Part shown: in pieces, positions 42,216 through 54,542 of the stretch
Position numbering within the stretch: position 1 is the first letter of the stretch
How the letters are laid out: every line of letters begins with the position of its first letter
Source of the DNA: Hortaea werneckii
Taxonomy: Eukaryota; Ascomycota; Dothideomycetes; Mycosphaerellales; Teratosphaeriaceae
Direction of reading: 5' to 3'
NCBI GenBank assembly: GCA_037044905.1
Contig: JBAOKB010000184.1
Coordinates: 1 to 64,000, forward strand
Length of the DNA: 64,000 nucleotides
Position numbers and translations under genes: made by a program
Notes under the pieces: generated by a model
What the model was told of the DNA's origin: nothing
Seen by the model: the letters and a program-made list of their open reading frames with translations, nothing else
Databases searched by the model: none

Positions 42216-45200
42216 GTCGTTAAGGAAGTCGTTCTAGAAGTCGTCTATAGTACTATTACGAGCACGGTCGCGAGACGGTTAGACCCGCAGCGATTGGCTA
42301 GTAGGGGCTAGAGGAGACAAGGGTCACGTGACTAGTATGCAAGTGAGCGCTGCCTTAGTAGGCGACCGACTACATATATACAAGTGGTCGACTAGTCGAC
42401 GAGCGACCGAGCGATTACTAAGCGACTAATCGCTAAGCGACTAGGCGATTAGATGTATAAAGACACGAATCTCTTATGTATATAACTAGGCACGTTTCTT
42501 ATTAGGAGTTCGTGTGTTTAACTTATGTTGCAATCCGACTATTAGGTAGAGAACTAATAGCCTTGTTACAATTAGTTATCCTACAACCTAGTTGTCTTAA
42601 CACATCTGTTCCAAAGAGCTCTAAACCCGTAACACTACTTCGTAGGGTCGCAACACTTTAAATACCCTTAAGGAACTTTGTACCTTAGACAACAATGGCT
42701 CTATCCGAGAACCGAGACACTAGCGTTTAGTAGCGTACCTACGACAACAATATTAAAGTCGCTAAACCGGACTATTACTATAGCGATCGATCGAAGCTCG
42801 ACGATTGGCTTAACTAAATAGCACTTTACTTTCGTTTCGAAAACATTACTTAGGATCCTAAGAAGACCTTACTTGTATCCTCTTACCTTAGGGGACAAGT
42901 CTAACAATAGATTCGACCTAGACTACACGAAGTCTTGCACTAGAACATCGACACCGAAGGAATCTTTAATAGCTAGGACAACTATGTTAAAGCTATTCGA
43001 AACATCTATGGATTAAGTAACGAAAAACAAGTCGCCATCCGAGTTATCTAACACTTAAAGCAGAAGACGTCCACTTCTTAGTACACCGCTAAGTTTAGGG
43101 AGTATTTAGGCAAGACTAGTTAGGATAACTAGGCTCTACTTACTATGTATTATACTAGACTTAAGGACGACGTTAAGGATGAACTTATACGCTTAGGAGC
43201 ATCTTACGACACTCTCGAACTAATAATTTAGGATGCTATCGAAATTAATAATAGGCTCTACGAGAGAAAGATAGAAAAACGCTACAATAGACAGTATCGC
43301 GGACGATCTAGCTACAACTCTACTAGCTAGACTAGAGGGTCTCGTCGCGATCCTAATGCTATAGAATTGGATATTATCTAACGCAAGCCAAAAGGAAGAA
43401 GTATGCGCGGAGCTAAGGGTAAAGGGAAGTTCTAAGGGAATAGCAATAGAGGAAAGAAACGCGAAGGACCGGAGTGCTATAACTACTACAAGATAGGGCA
43501 TTACGCACGAGACTGCCGCGGACGAAAGGTACAACCGTAGGAGTAGCTTAATATAATGCTAGTAAAGGAACCTATCGACGAAGCAAACGATGGACGAGGC
43601 GCCTACGATGTATCAAAACTCGTTAAGGAACCAAAGACGGAACTAGACCATAAGGCTATACATTAGACGGGTTGTTACGACGACTACTATAAAACCTATA
43701 AGTTAGACAAGCTAGCAAGTGGTTACTATCCCAAGAAGCTACGCAAGGCTAAGATGGAATTTAACGTAATAATACGAGGTTAGCTACTATAGTAGATAAG
43801 AGACTTAGGAAATTCCCGGAGAGGAAGGTCTCTACTACTATTTAATTGGGAGGACGCAACTCTATAAGAAAACATACCCCCCGAGCAGGAAGAAGAACTA
43901 CTAGAGGAAGAAGAATCTCTACTAACCAACGATCCTAAACTAGAACTTACGGGACCGAACCTAGAACAACTACAAATGATTGCGTAGATAGTAGTAGCGT
44001 AGGACGATAGTTTATCGGAGGAAGAATATATAGACGATAAAGAACTAGACGACCTTAAAATATTAACATTTACTATTTAAGGATCTAAACCTATTAAAAG
44101 GATAATAATCTTTATTATGTATTAACTTAAAACTATATTCCCTAAGATTTAAGGGAAACGACGACTCTACCCGATCGAATTCGACAACATGCTTAATCGA
44201 ATTAGAGCAATGTTCTAGAACTATCGACTCGTTAACATCGACTATAATGTAGTAGTATACGTGCAAGAGCGACTACTAATTAGAAGCACATTCTAACCGG
44301 ATAGAAGTTACGTTACGCCCGATAGAATCCACATTCCTAGAAGCGTTAGGGAACGAATCTAGATCATTAAGGCACGACTACACGAGCTACATCGAATCTA
44401 GGAAGCTTATTAAGAAGACCTTATATCGTTAGAGGCAATGCGACACAAGTTAACTAAGTCTACAAGACAATAGGAATTAAAACCTATGGGACTACTAATA
44501 CAACTACTAATATAGAGAAACATAATACTAGGGCATATTAAAGCTACTGTTAAAGGACGAGTTAAAGTATTAATGATACAAGGAAAGGTTATCCTAGGAC
44601 CTAAAGGCGGACCCCTTAACTAGGAAGTCTGTCTCGAAGACGCTAACTTACTAGGATACTATTCAAAAAACGAAGGATCCCTGCCGATAGGAGTAGTCGC
44701 TAGGAAGTAAACATTATCGAAGCTCCTACAGCATTAGTAGTACCGGTATTCCGTACTAAATGCATTGTTAATAGACACGCAACATAAGCTATAATCGATT
44801 CCGGAGCTAGCGGAAACTTTATATCGACTAGCTTTGTCTAGCGAAACGGGATCGCTACCCGACGAAAGAAAGACGGCGGATACGAGTTAATGGTCGTAGA
44901 TAGATCATCCCTATCTAAAGTAGACAGCGAAACAATGCCGCTAGTCCTAGCTATCTAATAGCACTACGAGATTGTTAGCCTAGATATCGTTAACATAGCT
45001 AGTTATAATGTCGTAATAGGGACACCTTAGTTAGAGAAGCACAACCCTCTAATAGATTAGAGGAAAAGAGTACTTAAGTTTAAGCGATACGGTTACGTTA
45101 CCGACATCTACCCTATGCATCGATAGCGTACGATGGTAGATAAGGAAAGATAGTTCTGCGAATTAGAACGTTAACCGATAACATACTCCGACAGAATAGG

Positions 45201-46583
45201 CAAGGAGATAGTCTCTACGGACACTAAGCTAGCCTAGCTAGGTTACAAGGTAAGAGATAAAGGGAGAATTAACGCACCTCTAGAGATCCCTAAGGAGTTT
45301 AAGAAATGGAAACCGCTCTTTTAGGAAGAGGAAGGATTAGCCGCCTTACCTAGACATTAACCATAGGATTACCGAATACAACTTTAGCCCGGCAAAGATC
45401 TACTATAGGGGCTACTATATAGGTTATCCGAAAAAGAGCTCGAAGAGTAACGACGATAGCTAAAAGAGAAACTTAATAAGGGATGGATTAAGAAATCCTA
45501 GTTATTAGCCGCTTTACTACTAATGTTCGTTCTAAAGAAAACAGGAAACAATATTAGGATAGTAATCGACTACCGAAGACTTAACGAAATCACGGTTAAG
45601 AACCGATATCTACTACCTAACATCGAAGAAATGTAGGATCGACTTACCGGAGCAAACTAGTATTTAAAGATCGATCTACGAGACGCATTCTACGTAGTAC
45701 GAATGGCTAAGGGAGAAGAATAGAAGACAGCTTTTAGAACACGCTATGGACTCTATTAATTTCGAGTCATGCTAATGGGACTTACGAATGCCCTAGCAAC
45801 GTGTTAGCAGCTCGTTAACGATGTACTACGAGACTTACTAGACATTACCGTTATAGCATACGTTAATAACATCTTAATCTTTACCCGAGGAAGCTAAGAA
45901 CAATATACTAAAGATGTACAAGTAGTACTAGAACGACTTAGCATAGTAGACTTTAAGACCGTACCCGAGAAATATAAATTCTATAAGAAGGAAATCGAAT
46001 TCCTAGGATTTATTATTAACACTACTAGAATTAAGATGGACCCGAAGAAAGTACAATCTATCGAGGAATAGCCGACACCGAGAATAGTTAAAGATATCTA
46101 AGCCTTCTTAGGACTCGCGAACTATAACCGAAAGTTTGTCGAAGGATACTCTAAGCTTGCAATACTACTTACGAGTCTTACGAAGAAAGACACTAAGTTT
46201 ATATAGATAGAGAAGCAAGAATAGGCATTCTAGCAGCTTAAGACAGCATGTATACAATTACTAACACTTATACTATTCGACACAAAGAAACTAGTACAAG
46301 TCGAAACCGACGCATCCGATTTAGCGATAGGTGCTTGCCTTACTTAGGAGCATAATAGCAAAAGACACCTAGTAGCGTACTACTTAAGGAAGATAACGCT
46401 AGCGGAACAGAACTACGAGATCTACGACAAAGAACTATTAGCGATTGTTGTAGTATTGCGACACTAGAGAGTTTACTACAAAGGAGCTATAGGACTAACA
46501 ATATATACCGACCACAAGAACCTTTAATACTTTACAACTACTAAGGATCTATCGCGTCGACAGTATAGATAGTTAGAGCTACT
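40703..46583 (+). repeat. Tandem duplication, first copy (5.86 kb unit)
   Basis: The segment from within A's RNase H region through LTR 2 to the same point in B is repeated directly as about 46.57-52.43 kb. Only about eleven substitutions, all transitions, and one 1-bp indel (in an A run near 41594) were found by eye. The ends are defined by the switch of diagnostic bases: A 40702 to 40721, B 46565 to 46584, C 52429 to 52448. Confidence 0.8.
42254..42634 (+). repeat. LTR 2 (shared between A and B), U3 type 2
   Basis: 381 bp, starting TATTACG (RIP form of TGTTACG) and ending CGTAACA. The U3 contains clustered AGCGAC/GCGATTA units (about 42395-42450), then ATGTATAAAGACACG. It is identical to LTR 3 except for about one base (G at about 42348 versus A). 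Confidence 0.85.
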
Positions 46584-48080
46584 TAGACAATACAAGTTCG
46601 ATATCTAGTATATACTAGGAAAAGACAATGGGCGCGCAGATGCGCTAAGTAGAAGAAGCGACTATATAGAAGGCAAAGAGCAAAATTCGAAAGCGATGCT
46701 TAAAGTTAATAAAGACGGGAGCCTTACTACGAACACATAGGAGTTTAATTACGTACTCCGAGTTCTACGAGATAAACAAGAAGAATTCCCTATCGAACAT
46801 AGGAAGTACTAGGTTCTACCGGAAAAGGAACACGAATGTATTAAAGACTACTATAATAGCTAAACCATAGGATACCTAGGAATTACGAGGACAATCGACT
46901 TAATTAGACGGAACTTTGCTTTCCTATAGATGCGGAAAAAGGTTACCGATTACATTAAATAATGCGATAGTTGCTAAAAGAATAAGGCATTACGACATAC
47001 GAAATATAGTAATCTCTAGTTCCGAGAACCTTCGGACATACTATAGAGAGAGGTTACAATAGACTTTATTACTAAGTTACTACCGTCTAAGGACTTAGCT
47101 ACCAAAGTCATTTATAATTTAATACTTGTTATAGTAGACACCTTAACTAAGTATGTACATTTTATACCGTGCAAGGAGTTAATAACAGCTATAGAACTTG
47201 CATACCTTGTACTAGACAGGCTTATTAGACATTATAGAATTCTAGAAAGCTTTATTACCGACAGAGACAAGCTATTTATATCGAACTTCTAGAAATCGCT
47301 TATAGGACAAATCGGAATTAAGTACAAGCTATTGACAGCATTCTACCCGGAGATAGATAGTTAAACCGAAAGAACAAATTAGACACTCGAGACATATTTA
47401 CGGCACTACGTTAACTACGCACAAAACAATTAGGTTTTACTATTACTAATGGCATAGTTAGCATTAAACAACAATGCTTTAGAGACAACAAAACATACGC
47501 CATTTTTCCTTAATTATGGGAAACTACCTAATTTGTTTATAGAACTAAGAACGTTAGTAAAAGCCGATAGAGCTATAGTAATAGTAGGAGAATTGCGAAA
47601 GGTATACAAGATTGCCCGAGATGTAATCCGACATTCGCAACGGCGAATTTAAAAGCAGCGATTTAAGGAATTAAAAACGGCACCTTAGCTTAAGAAGGGG
47701 GATAAGGTATATCTTCTAACGAAGAACCTAAAGACAAAGCGGAAAACGAAAAAACTAGATTATGTTAAAGTCGGACCATTTTTAATTGCCGAACGAAAAG
47801 GCGTAGTTAGCTACCGACTCGAACTCCTACTAGACGCCAAAATCCATCTAGTATTCTATATATCCTTGCTAGAACCCGCACACCCCGACGCCACGCTACA
47901 AACTACGTTCCATTACTAGGAATAGGAAGATAACGAATACGAAGTCGAAAAAATCGAGGACTACGACAAAAAGAGTTAGCGATACCTTATTAAATAGAAA
48001 GGATACTCTAACGACGAAAACACATAGGAACTACTTACTAACCTTAATTGCCCGAAGATGCTACGCTAGTACTACCGACG
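42695..48080 (+). pseudogene. Gag-pol of element B, many RIP stops
   Basis: Same order as in A. Gag starts at ATG 42695. The knuckle region at about 43480-43530 reads ECYNYYKIGHY.RDC, with only the middle Cys lost. Protease DSGASGNF is near 44800; the RT catalytic site near 45860 now reads with Asn (YVNN), a catalytic Asp-to-Asn change. RNase H is at about 46300-46660, integrase at about 46810-47430 and the chromodomain at about 47940-48055. Besides stops, the lost catalytic Asp residues would inactivate it. Confidence 0.8.
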
Positions 48081-51000
48081 TCGTTAAGGAAGTCGTTCTA
48101 GAAGTCGTCTATAGTACTATTACGAGCACGGTCGCGAGACGGTTAGACCCGCAGCGATTGGCTAGTAGGGGCTAGAGGAGACAAGGGTCACGTGACTAGT
48201 ATGCAAGTAAGCGCTGCCTTAGTAGGCGACCGACTACATATATACAAGTGGTCGACTAGTCGACGAGCGACCGAGCGATTACTAAGCGACTAATCGCTAA
48301 GCGACTAGGCGATTAGATGTATAAAGACACGAATCTCTTATGTATATAACTAGGCACGTTTCTTATTAGGAGTTCGTGTGTTTAACTTATGTTGCAATCC
48401 GACTATTAGGTAGAGAACTAATAGCCTTGTTACAATTAGTTATCCTACAACCTAGTTGTCTTAACACATCTGTTCCAAAGAGCTCTAAACCCGTAACACT
48501 ACTTCGTAGGGTCGCAACACTTTAAATACCCTTAAGGAACTTTGTACCTTAGACAACAATGGCTCTATCCGAGAACCGAGACACTAGCGTTTAGTAGCGT
48601 ACCTACGACAACAATATTAAAGTCGCTAAACCGGACTATTACTATAGCGATCGATCGAAGCTCGACGATTGGCTTAACTAAATAGCACTTTACTTTCGTT
48701 TCGAAAACATTACTTAGGATCCTAAGAAGACCTTACTTGTATCCTCTTACCTTAGGGGACAAGTCTAACAATAGATTCGACCTAGACTACACGAAGTCTT
48801 GCACTAGAACATCGACACCGAAGGAATCTTTAATAGCTAGGACAACTATGTTAAAGCTATTCGAAACATCTATGGATTAAGTAACGAAAAACAAGTCGCC
48901 ATCCAAGTTATCTAACACTTAAAGCAGAAGACGTCCACTTCTTAGTACACCGCTAAGTTTAGGGAGTATTTAGGCAAGACTAGTTAGGATAACTAGGCTC
49001 TACTTACTATGTATTATACTAGACTTAAGGACGACGTTAAGGATGAACTTATACGCTTAGGAGCATCTTACGACACTCTCGAACTAATAATTTAGGATGC
49101 TATCGAAATTAATAATAGGCTCTACGAGAGAAAGATAGAAAAACGCTACAATAGACAGTATCGCGGACGATCTAGCTACAACTCTACTAGCTAGACTAGA
49201 GGGTCTCGTCGCGATCCTAATGCTATAGAATTGGATATTATCTAACGCAAGCCAAAAGGAAGAAGTATGCGCGGAGCTAAGGGTAAAGGGAAGTTCTAAG
49301 GGAATAGCAATAGAGGAAAGAAACGCGAAGGACCGGAGTGCTATAACTACTACAAGATAGGGCATTACGCACGAGACTGCCGCGGACGAAAGGTACAACC
49401 GTAGGAGTAGCTTAATATAATGCTAGTAAAGGAACCTATCGACGAAGCAAACGATGGACGAGGCGCCTACGATGTATCAAAACTCGTTAAGGAACCAAAG
49501 ACGGAACTAGACCATAAGGCTATACATTAGACGGGTTGTTACGACGACTACTATAAAACCTATAAGTTAGACAAGCTAGCAAGTGGTTACTATCCCAAGA
49601 AGCTACGCAAGGCTAAGATGGAATTTAACGTAATAATACGAGGCTAGCTACTATAGTAGATAAGAGACTTAGGAAATTCCCGGAGAGGAAGGTCTCTACT
49701 ACTATTTAATTGGGAGGACGCAACTCTGTAAGAAAACATACCCCCCGAGCAGGAAGAAGAACTACTAGAGGAAGAAGAATCTCTACTAACCAACGATCCT
49801 AAACTAGAACTTACGGGACCGAACCTAGAACAACTACAAATGATTGCGTAGATAGTAGTAGCGTAGGACGATAGTTTATCGGAGGAAGAATATATAGACG
49901 ATAAAGAACTAGACGACCTTAAAATATTAACATTTACTATTTAAGGATCTAAACCTATTAAAAGGATAATAATCTTTATTATGTATTAACTTAAAACTAT
50001 ATTCCCTAAGATTTAAGGGAAACGACGACTCTACCCGATCGAATTCGACAACATGCTTAATCGAATTAGAGCAATGTTCTAGAACTATCGACTCGTTAAC
50101 ATCGACTATAATGTAGTAGTATACGTGCAAGAGCGACTACTAATTAGAAGCACATTCTAACCGGATAGAAGTTACGTTACGCCCGATAGAATCCACATTC
50201 CTAGAAGCGTTAGGGAACGAATCTAGATCATTAAGGCACGACTACACGAGCTACATCGAATCTAGGAAGCTTATTAAGAAGACCTTATATCGTTAGAGGC
50301 AATGCGACACAAGTTAACTAAGTCTACAAGACAATAGGAATTAAAACCTATGGGACTACTAATACAACTACTAATATAGAGAAACATAATACTAGGGCAT
50401 ATTAAAGCTACTATTAAAGGACGAGTTAAAGTATTAATGATACAAGGAAAGGTTATCCTAGGACCTAAAGGCGGACCCCTTAACTAGGAAGTCTGTCTCG
50501 AAGACGCTAACTTACTAGGATACTATTTAAAAAACGAAGGATCCCTGCCGATAGGAGTAGTCGCTAGGAAGTAAACATTATCGAAGCTCCTACAGCATTA
50601 GTAGTACCGGTATTCCGTACTAAATGCATTGTTAATAGACACGCAACATAAGCTATAATCGATTCCGGAGCTAGCGGAAACTTTATATCGACTAGCTTTG
50701 TCTAGCGAAACGGGATCGCTACCCGACGAAAGAAAGACGGCGGATACGAGTTAATGGTCGTAGATAGATCATCCCTATCTAAAGTAGACAGCGAAACAAT
50801 GCCGCTAGTCCTAGCTATCTAATAGCACTACGAGATTGTTAGCCTAGATATCGTTAACATAGCTAGTTATAATGTTGTAATAGGGACACCTTAGTTAGAG
50901 AAGCACAACCCTCTAATAGATTAGAGGAAAAGAGTACTTAAGTTTAAGCGATACGGTTACGTTACCGACATCTACCCTATGCATCGATAGCGTACGATAG

Positions 51001-52447
51001 TAGATAAGGAAAGATAGTTCTGCGAATTAGAACGTTAACCGATAACATACTCCGACAGAATAGGCAAGGAGATAGTCTCTACGGACACTAAGCTAGCCTA
51101 GCTAGGTTACAAGGTAAGAGATAAAGGGAGAATTAACGCACCTCTAGAGATCCCTAAGGAGTTTAAGAAATAGAAACCGCTCTTTTAGGAAGAGGAAGGA
51201 TTAGCCGCCTTACCTAGACATTAACCATAGGATTACCGGATACAACTTTAGCCCGGCAAAGATCTACTATAGGGGCTACTATATAGGTTATCCGAAAAAG
51301 AGCTCGAAGAGTAACGACGATAGCTAAAAGAGAAACTTAATAAGGGATGGATTAAGAAATCCTAGTTATTAGCCGCTTTACTACTAATGTTCGTTCTAAA
51401 GAAAACAGGAAACAATATTAGGATAGTAATCGACTACCGAAGACTTAACGAAATCACGGTTAAGAACCGATATCTACTACCTAACATCGAAGAAATGTAG
51501 GATCGACTTACCGGAGCAAACTAGTATTTAAAGATCGATCTACGAGACGCATTCTACGTAGTACGAATGGCTAAGGGAGAAGAATAGAAGACAGCTTTTA
51601 GAACACGCTATGGACTCTATTAATTTCGAGTCATGCTAATGGGACTTACGAATGCCCTAGCAACGTGTTAGCAGCTCGTTAACGATGTACTACGAGACTT
51701 ACTAGACATTACCGTTATAGCATACGTTAATAACATCTTAATCTTTACCCGAGGAAGCTAAGAACAATATACTAAAGATGTACAAGTAGTACTAGAACGA
51801 CTTAGCATAGTAGACTTTAAGACCGTACCCGAGAAATATAAATTCTATAAGAAGGAAATCGAATTCCTAGGATTTATTATTAACACTACTAGAATTAAGA
51901 TGGACCCGAAGAAAGTACAATCTATCGAGGAATAGCCGACACCGAGAATAGTTAAAGATATCTAAGCCTTCTTAGGACTCGCGAACTATAACCGAAAGTT
52001 TGTCGAAGGATACTCTAAGCTTGCAATACTACTTACGAGTCTTACGAAGAAAGACACTAAGTTTATATAGATAGAGAAGCAAGAATAGGCATTCTAGCAG
52101 CTTAAGACAGCATGTATACAATTACTAACACTTATACTATTCGACACAAAGAAACTAGTACAAGTCGAAACCGACGCATCCGATTTAGCGATAGGTGCTT
52201 GCCTTACTTAGGAGCATAATAGCAAAAGACACCTAGTAGCGTACTACTTAAGGAAGATGACGCTAGCGGAACAGAACTACGAGATCTACGACAAAGAACT
52301 ATTAGCGATTGTTGTAGTATTGCGACACTAGAGAGTTTACTACAAAGGAGCTATAGGACTAACAATATATACCGACCACAAGAACCTTTAATACTTTACA
52401 ACTACTAAGGATCTATCGCGTCGACAGTATAGATAGTTAGAGCTACT
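46566..52447 (+). repeat. Tandem duplication, second copy (5.86 kb unit)
   Basis: Second copy of the unit described at 40703-46583. It contains the 3' half of B, LTR 3 and the 5' half of C. The two copies share the same RIP stop codons, so most RIP predates the duplication. Confidence 0.8.
48118..48498 (+). repeat. LTR 3 (shared between B and C), U3 type 2
   Basis: 381 bp, a near-identical copy of LTR 2 at offset 5,864. It starts TATTACG and ends CGTAACA, followed by the same PBS-like TAGGGTCGCAAC. Confidence 0.85.
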
Positions 52448-53952
52448 CGGACAATACAAGTTCGATATCTAGTATACGCTAGGAAAAGACAATGGGCGCG
52501 CAGATGCGCTAAGTAGACGAAGCGACTACATAGAAGGCAAAGAGCAAAATTCGAAGACATTGCTTAAGGTTAACAAAGACGGAAGCCTTACTACGAATAC
52601 ATAGGAGTTTAATAACATACTCCGGGTTCTACGAGATAAACAAGAAGAGTTCCCTATCGAACATAGGAAGTACTAAGTTCTATAAGAAAAGGAACACGAG
52701 TGTATTAAAGACTACTATAATAGCTAAACTATAGGACATCTAGGAATTACGAGGACAATCGACTTAATTAGACGGAACTTTGCTTTCCTATAGATGCGGA
52801 AAAAGGTTACCGATTATATTAAACAATGCGATAGTTGCTAAAAGAATAAGGCATCACGATATACAAAATATAGCAATCTCTAGTTCCGAGAACCTTCGGA
52901 CACACTATAGAGAGAGGTTACAATAGACTTTATTACGAAGCTACTACTATCGAAAGACCTAGCCATAGGAATTATCTATAATTCGATACTTGTTATAGTA
53001 GACACCTTAACTAAGTATGCACACTTTATACCGTGCAAAGAATTAATGACAGCAATAGGACTCGCATATCTTATACTAGACAGGCTTATTAGACATTATA
53101 GAATTCTAGAAAGCTTTATTACCGATAGAGATAAGCTATTTACATTAAACTTCTAGAAATTACTTATGGGACAGATTAGAATTAAACATAAGCTATTAAT
53201 AGCATTCTACCTAGAGACAGATAGTTAGACTAAAAGAACAAATTAGTTACTCGAAGCATATTTACGGTACTACGTTAACTACGCACAAGATAATTAGGTT
53301 GCACTACTACTAATAGCACAACTAGTATTAAACAATAATGTATCGGAGACAACACGACAAACGCCATTTTTCCTTAACTACGGAAAGACGCCTAATTTGT
53401 TTATGGAACCAAGGACGTTAGTAAAAGCCGAGAAAGCTATAGTTATAGCAGGAGAATTACAAAAGGCACACGCAACTACCCGAGATGTAATCCGACATTC
53501 GTAATAGCGAATCTAAAAGTAGCGATTTAAAGAATTAAAATTGGCACCTTAGCTTAAGAAGGGGGATAAGGTATACCTTCTAACGAAGAACCTAAAGACA
53601 AAACGGAAAACAAAGAAACTAGATTATGTTAAGGTCGGACCATTTTTAATTGCCGAACAGAAAGGAGTAGTTAGCTACCGACTTAAACTTCTACTAGACG
53701 CCAAGATCCATCTAGTATTCCATGTATCCCTATTGGAACCCGCACACCCTAACGCCGCGCTACAAACGACATTTCATTATTAGGAACAGGAGAACGACGA
53801 ATACGAAGTCGAGAAAATCGAGGACTACGACAAGAAGAGTTAGCGATACCTTATTAAATGGAAAGGATATTCTAGTAACGAAAACACATAGGAACTACTT
53901 ACTAATCTTAACTGCCCGAGGCTACTACGCCGTTATTACTAGGGTCGTTAAG
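48559..53952 (+). pseudogene. Gag-pol of element C, many RIP stops
   Basis: Gag ATG at 48559. Same domain order as A and B; the RT catalytic site near 51724 reads YVNN as in B. The 3' part is less damaged than in A/B: the chromodomain (about 53797-53920) keeps the Trp of LIKWKGYS. The only plus-strand ORF longer than 80 codons in the block (53722-53970) is out of frame with it. Confidence 0.8.
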
Positions 53953-54012
53953 AAGGTCGTCCCAAAATGAGTTAGGAACACCCTCTAGAGTACTCTACGT
54001 CCCGGTACTAAG

Positions 54013-54459
54013 CTATGGACTAGAGAGGAGAGACGGGTCGTCCGGAAATGAGATTTCCTAGGCCTCCTCTTGCTCTAGCTCTTAAATCGACCGCTCTTCG
54101 ACAGCTATCGCTTTAGCCGCCTTAGAGTCTAACAGGTCCATCTATTAACGAAGACGCTATTCTTTCGTACGGGCCGTACGAAGACTCTTAAGAAGTCTCT
54201 CTTAGGAAGCGAGAGCTTCGTCTATTCCCTTACGCAACTTTTCCTTCTTAGAAATTAGACGACGAAACTCTAACTAAGTGACCCGAACATCGCACCGCTA
54301 ATTGCGACGGTTACACTCTCTACACCGGCCTAATTTAACATGGACCCGACACACCCGGTTATGCCGTATACAAGTACTATATTTCTAAACTATCTCTTCT
54401 CCAAATTGGTCGATAAGTTTAGTAAGGTTATGTCGACGAATAGTGCTTGCCTTCGGCAT
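54013..54459 (-). pseudogene. Antisense ORF of element C: Cys cluster plus coiled coil
   Basis: Reading the minus strand from ATG 54459 gives about 148 codons in one frame to TAG 54013-54015, interrupted only by TAG/TAA codons at positions that suit former Gln or Trp. It begins MPKASTIRRHNLTKLIDQF. Cys residues at about 33, 40, 48 and 51 lead to the motif RCRECNRRN.RCDV (C-x2-C-x6-C). A Lys/Glu/Leu-rich, heptad-like region follows (ISKKEKLRKGIDEALAS), and the tail is acidic. The Cys cluster suggests metal or nucleic-acid binding. It lies between the integrase end and LTR 4, opposite in strand to gag-pol. The family is not known to me; similar Cys-cluster plus coiled-coil hypothetical proteins occur in fungal repeats. 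Confidence 0.6.
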
Positions 54460-54542
54460 AGTAGGCCATAATAATAAAAGATAGAGAGAGTAGATTACAA
54501 GGTTAAAGCTTAGAGGACTAAGCTAGGACGGGAAGGGAATAG

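Larger units (their letters stand above)
36374..42253 (+). mobile_element. Ty3/gypsy chromovirus copy A (RIP-inactivated)
   Basis: LTR 1 plus a complete internal region, followed by LTR 2. Gag, protease, RT, RNase H, integrase and chromodomain are readable in order without obvious indels, but with dozens of TAG/TAA codons at Gln and Trp positions. Its two flanking LTRs belong to different U3 types, so A is not a simple single insertion. Its 3' part (from about 40.7 kb) is almost identical to that of B. Confidence 0.85.
42254..48117 (+). mobile_element. Chromovirus copy B, a chimera of C and A
   Basis: 5,864 bp from LTR 2 to LTR 3. Up to about 46565 it matches copy C (offset 5,864) with only about ten transitions. 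From about 46584 on it matches copy A (offset 5,863) almost perfectly. It looks like the product of an unequal crossover between A and C. The gag ATG (42695) is intact, and the zinc knuckle retains its first and last Cys. It is inactivated by many RIP stops. It has no antisense ORF after the integrase. Confidence 0.85.

Noticed and set aside
43220..43534. Minus-strand 104-codon ORF, repeated at 49084-49398 and similar at 58784-59065
   Set aside because: Antisense shadow of gag. RIP turned plus-strand Gln/Trp codons into TAG/TAA, which read as Leu codons on the other strand and open long, Leu-rich frames.
44063..44266. Minus-strand 67-codon ORF, repeated at 49927-50130
   Set aside because: Same effect: antisense of the region between gag and protease; no motif, and present only because of the duplication.
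53722..53970. Plus-strand 82-codon ORF at the end of element C
   Set aside because: Out of frame with integrase/chromodomain, basic and repetitive in composition; a shadow.
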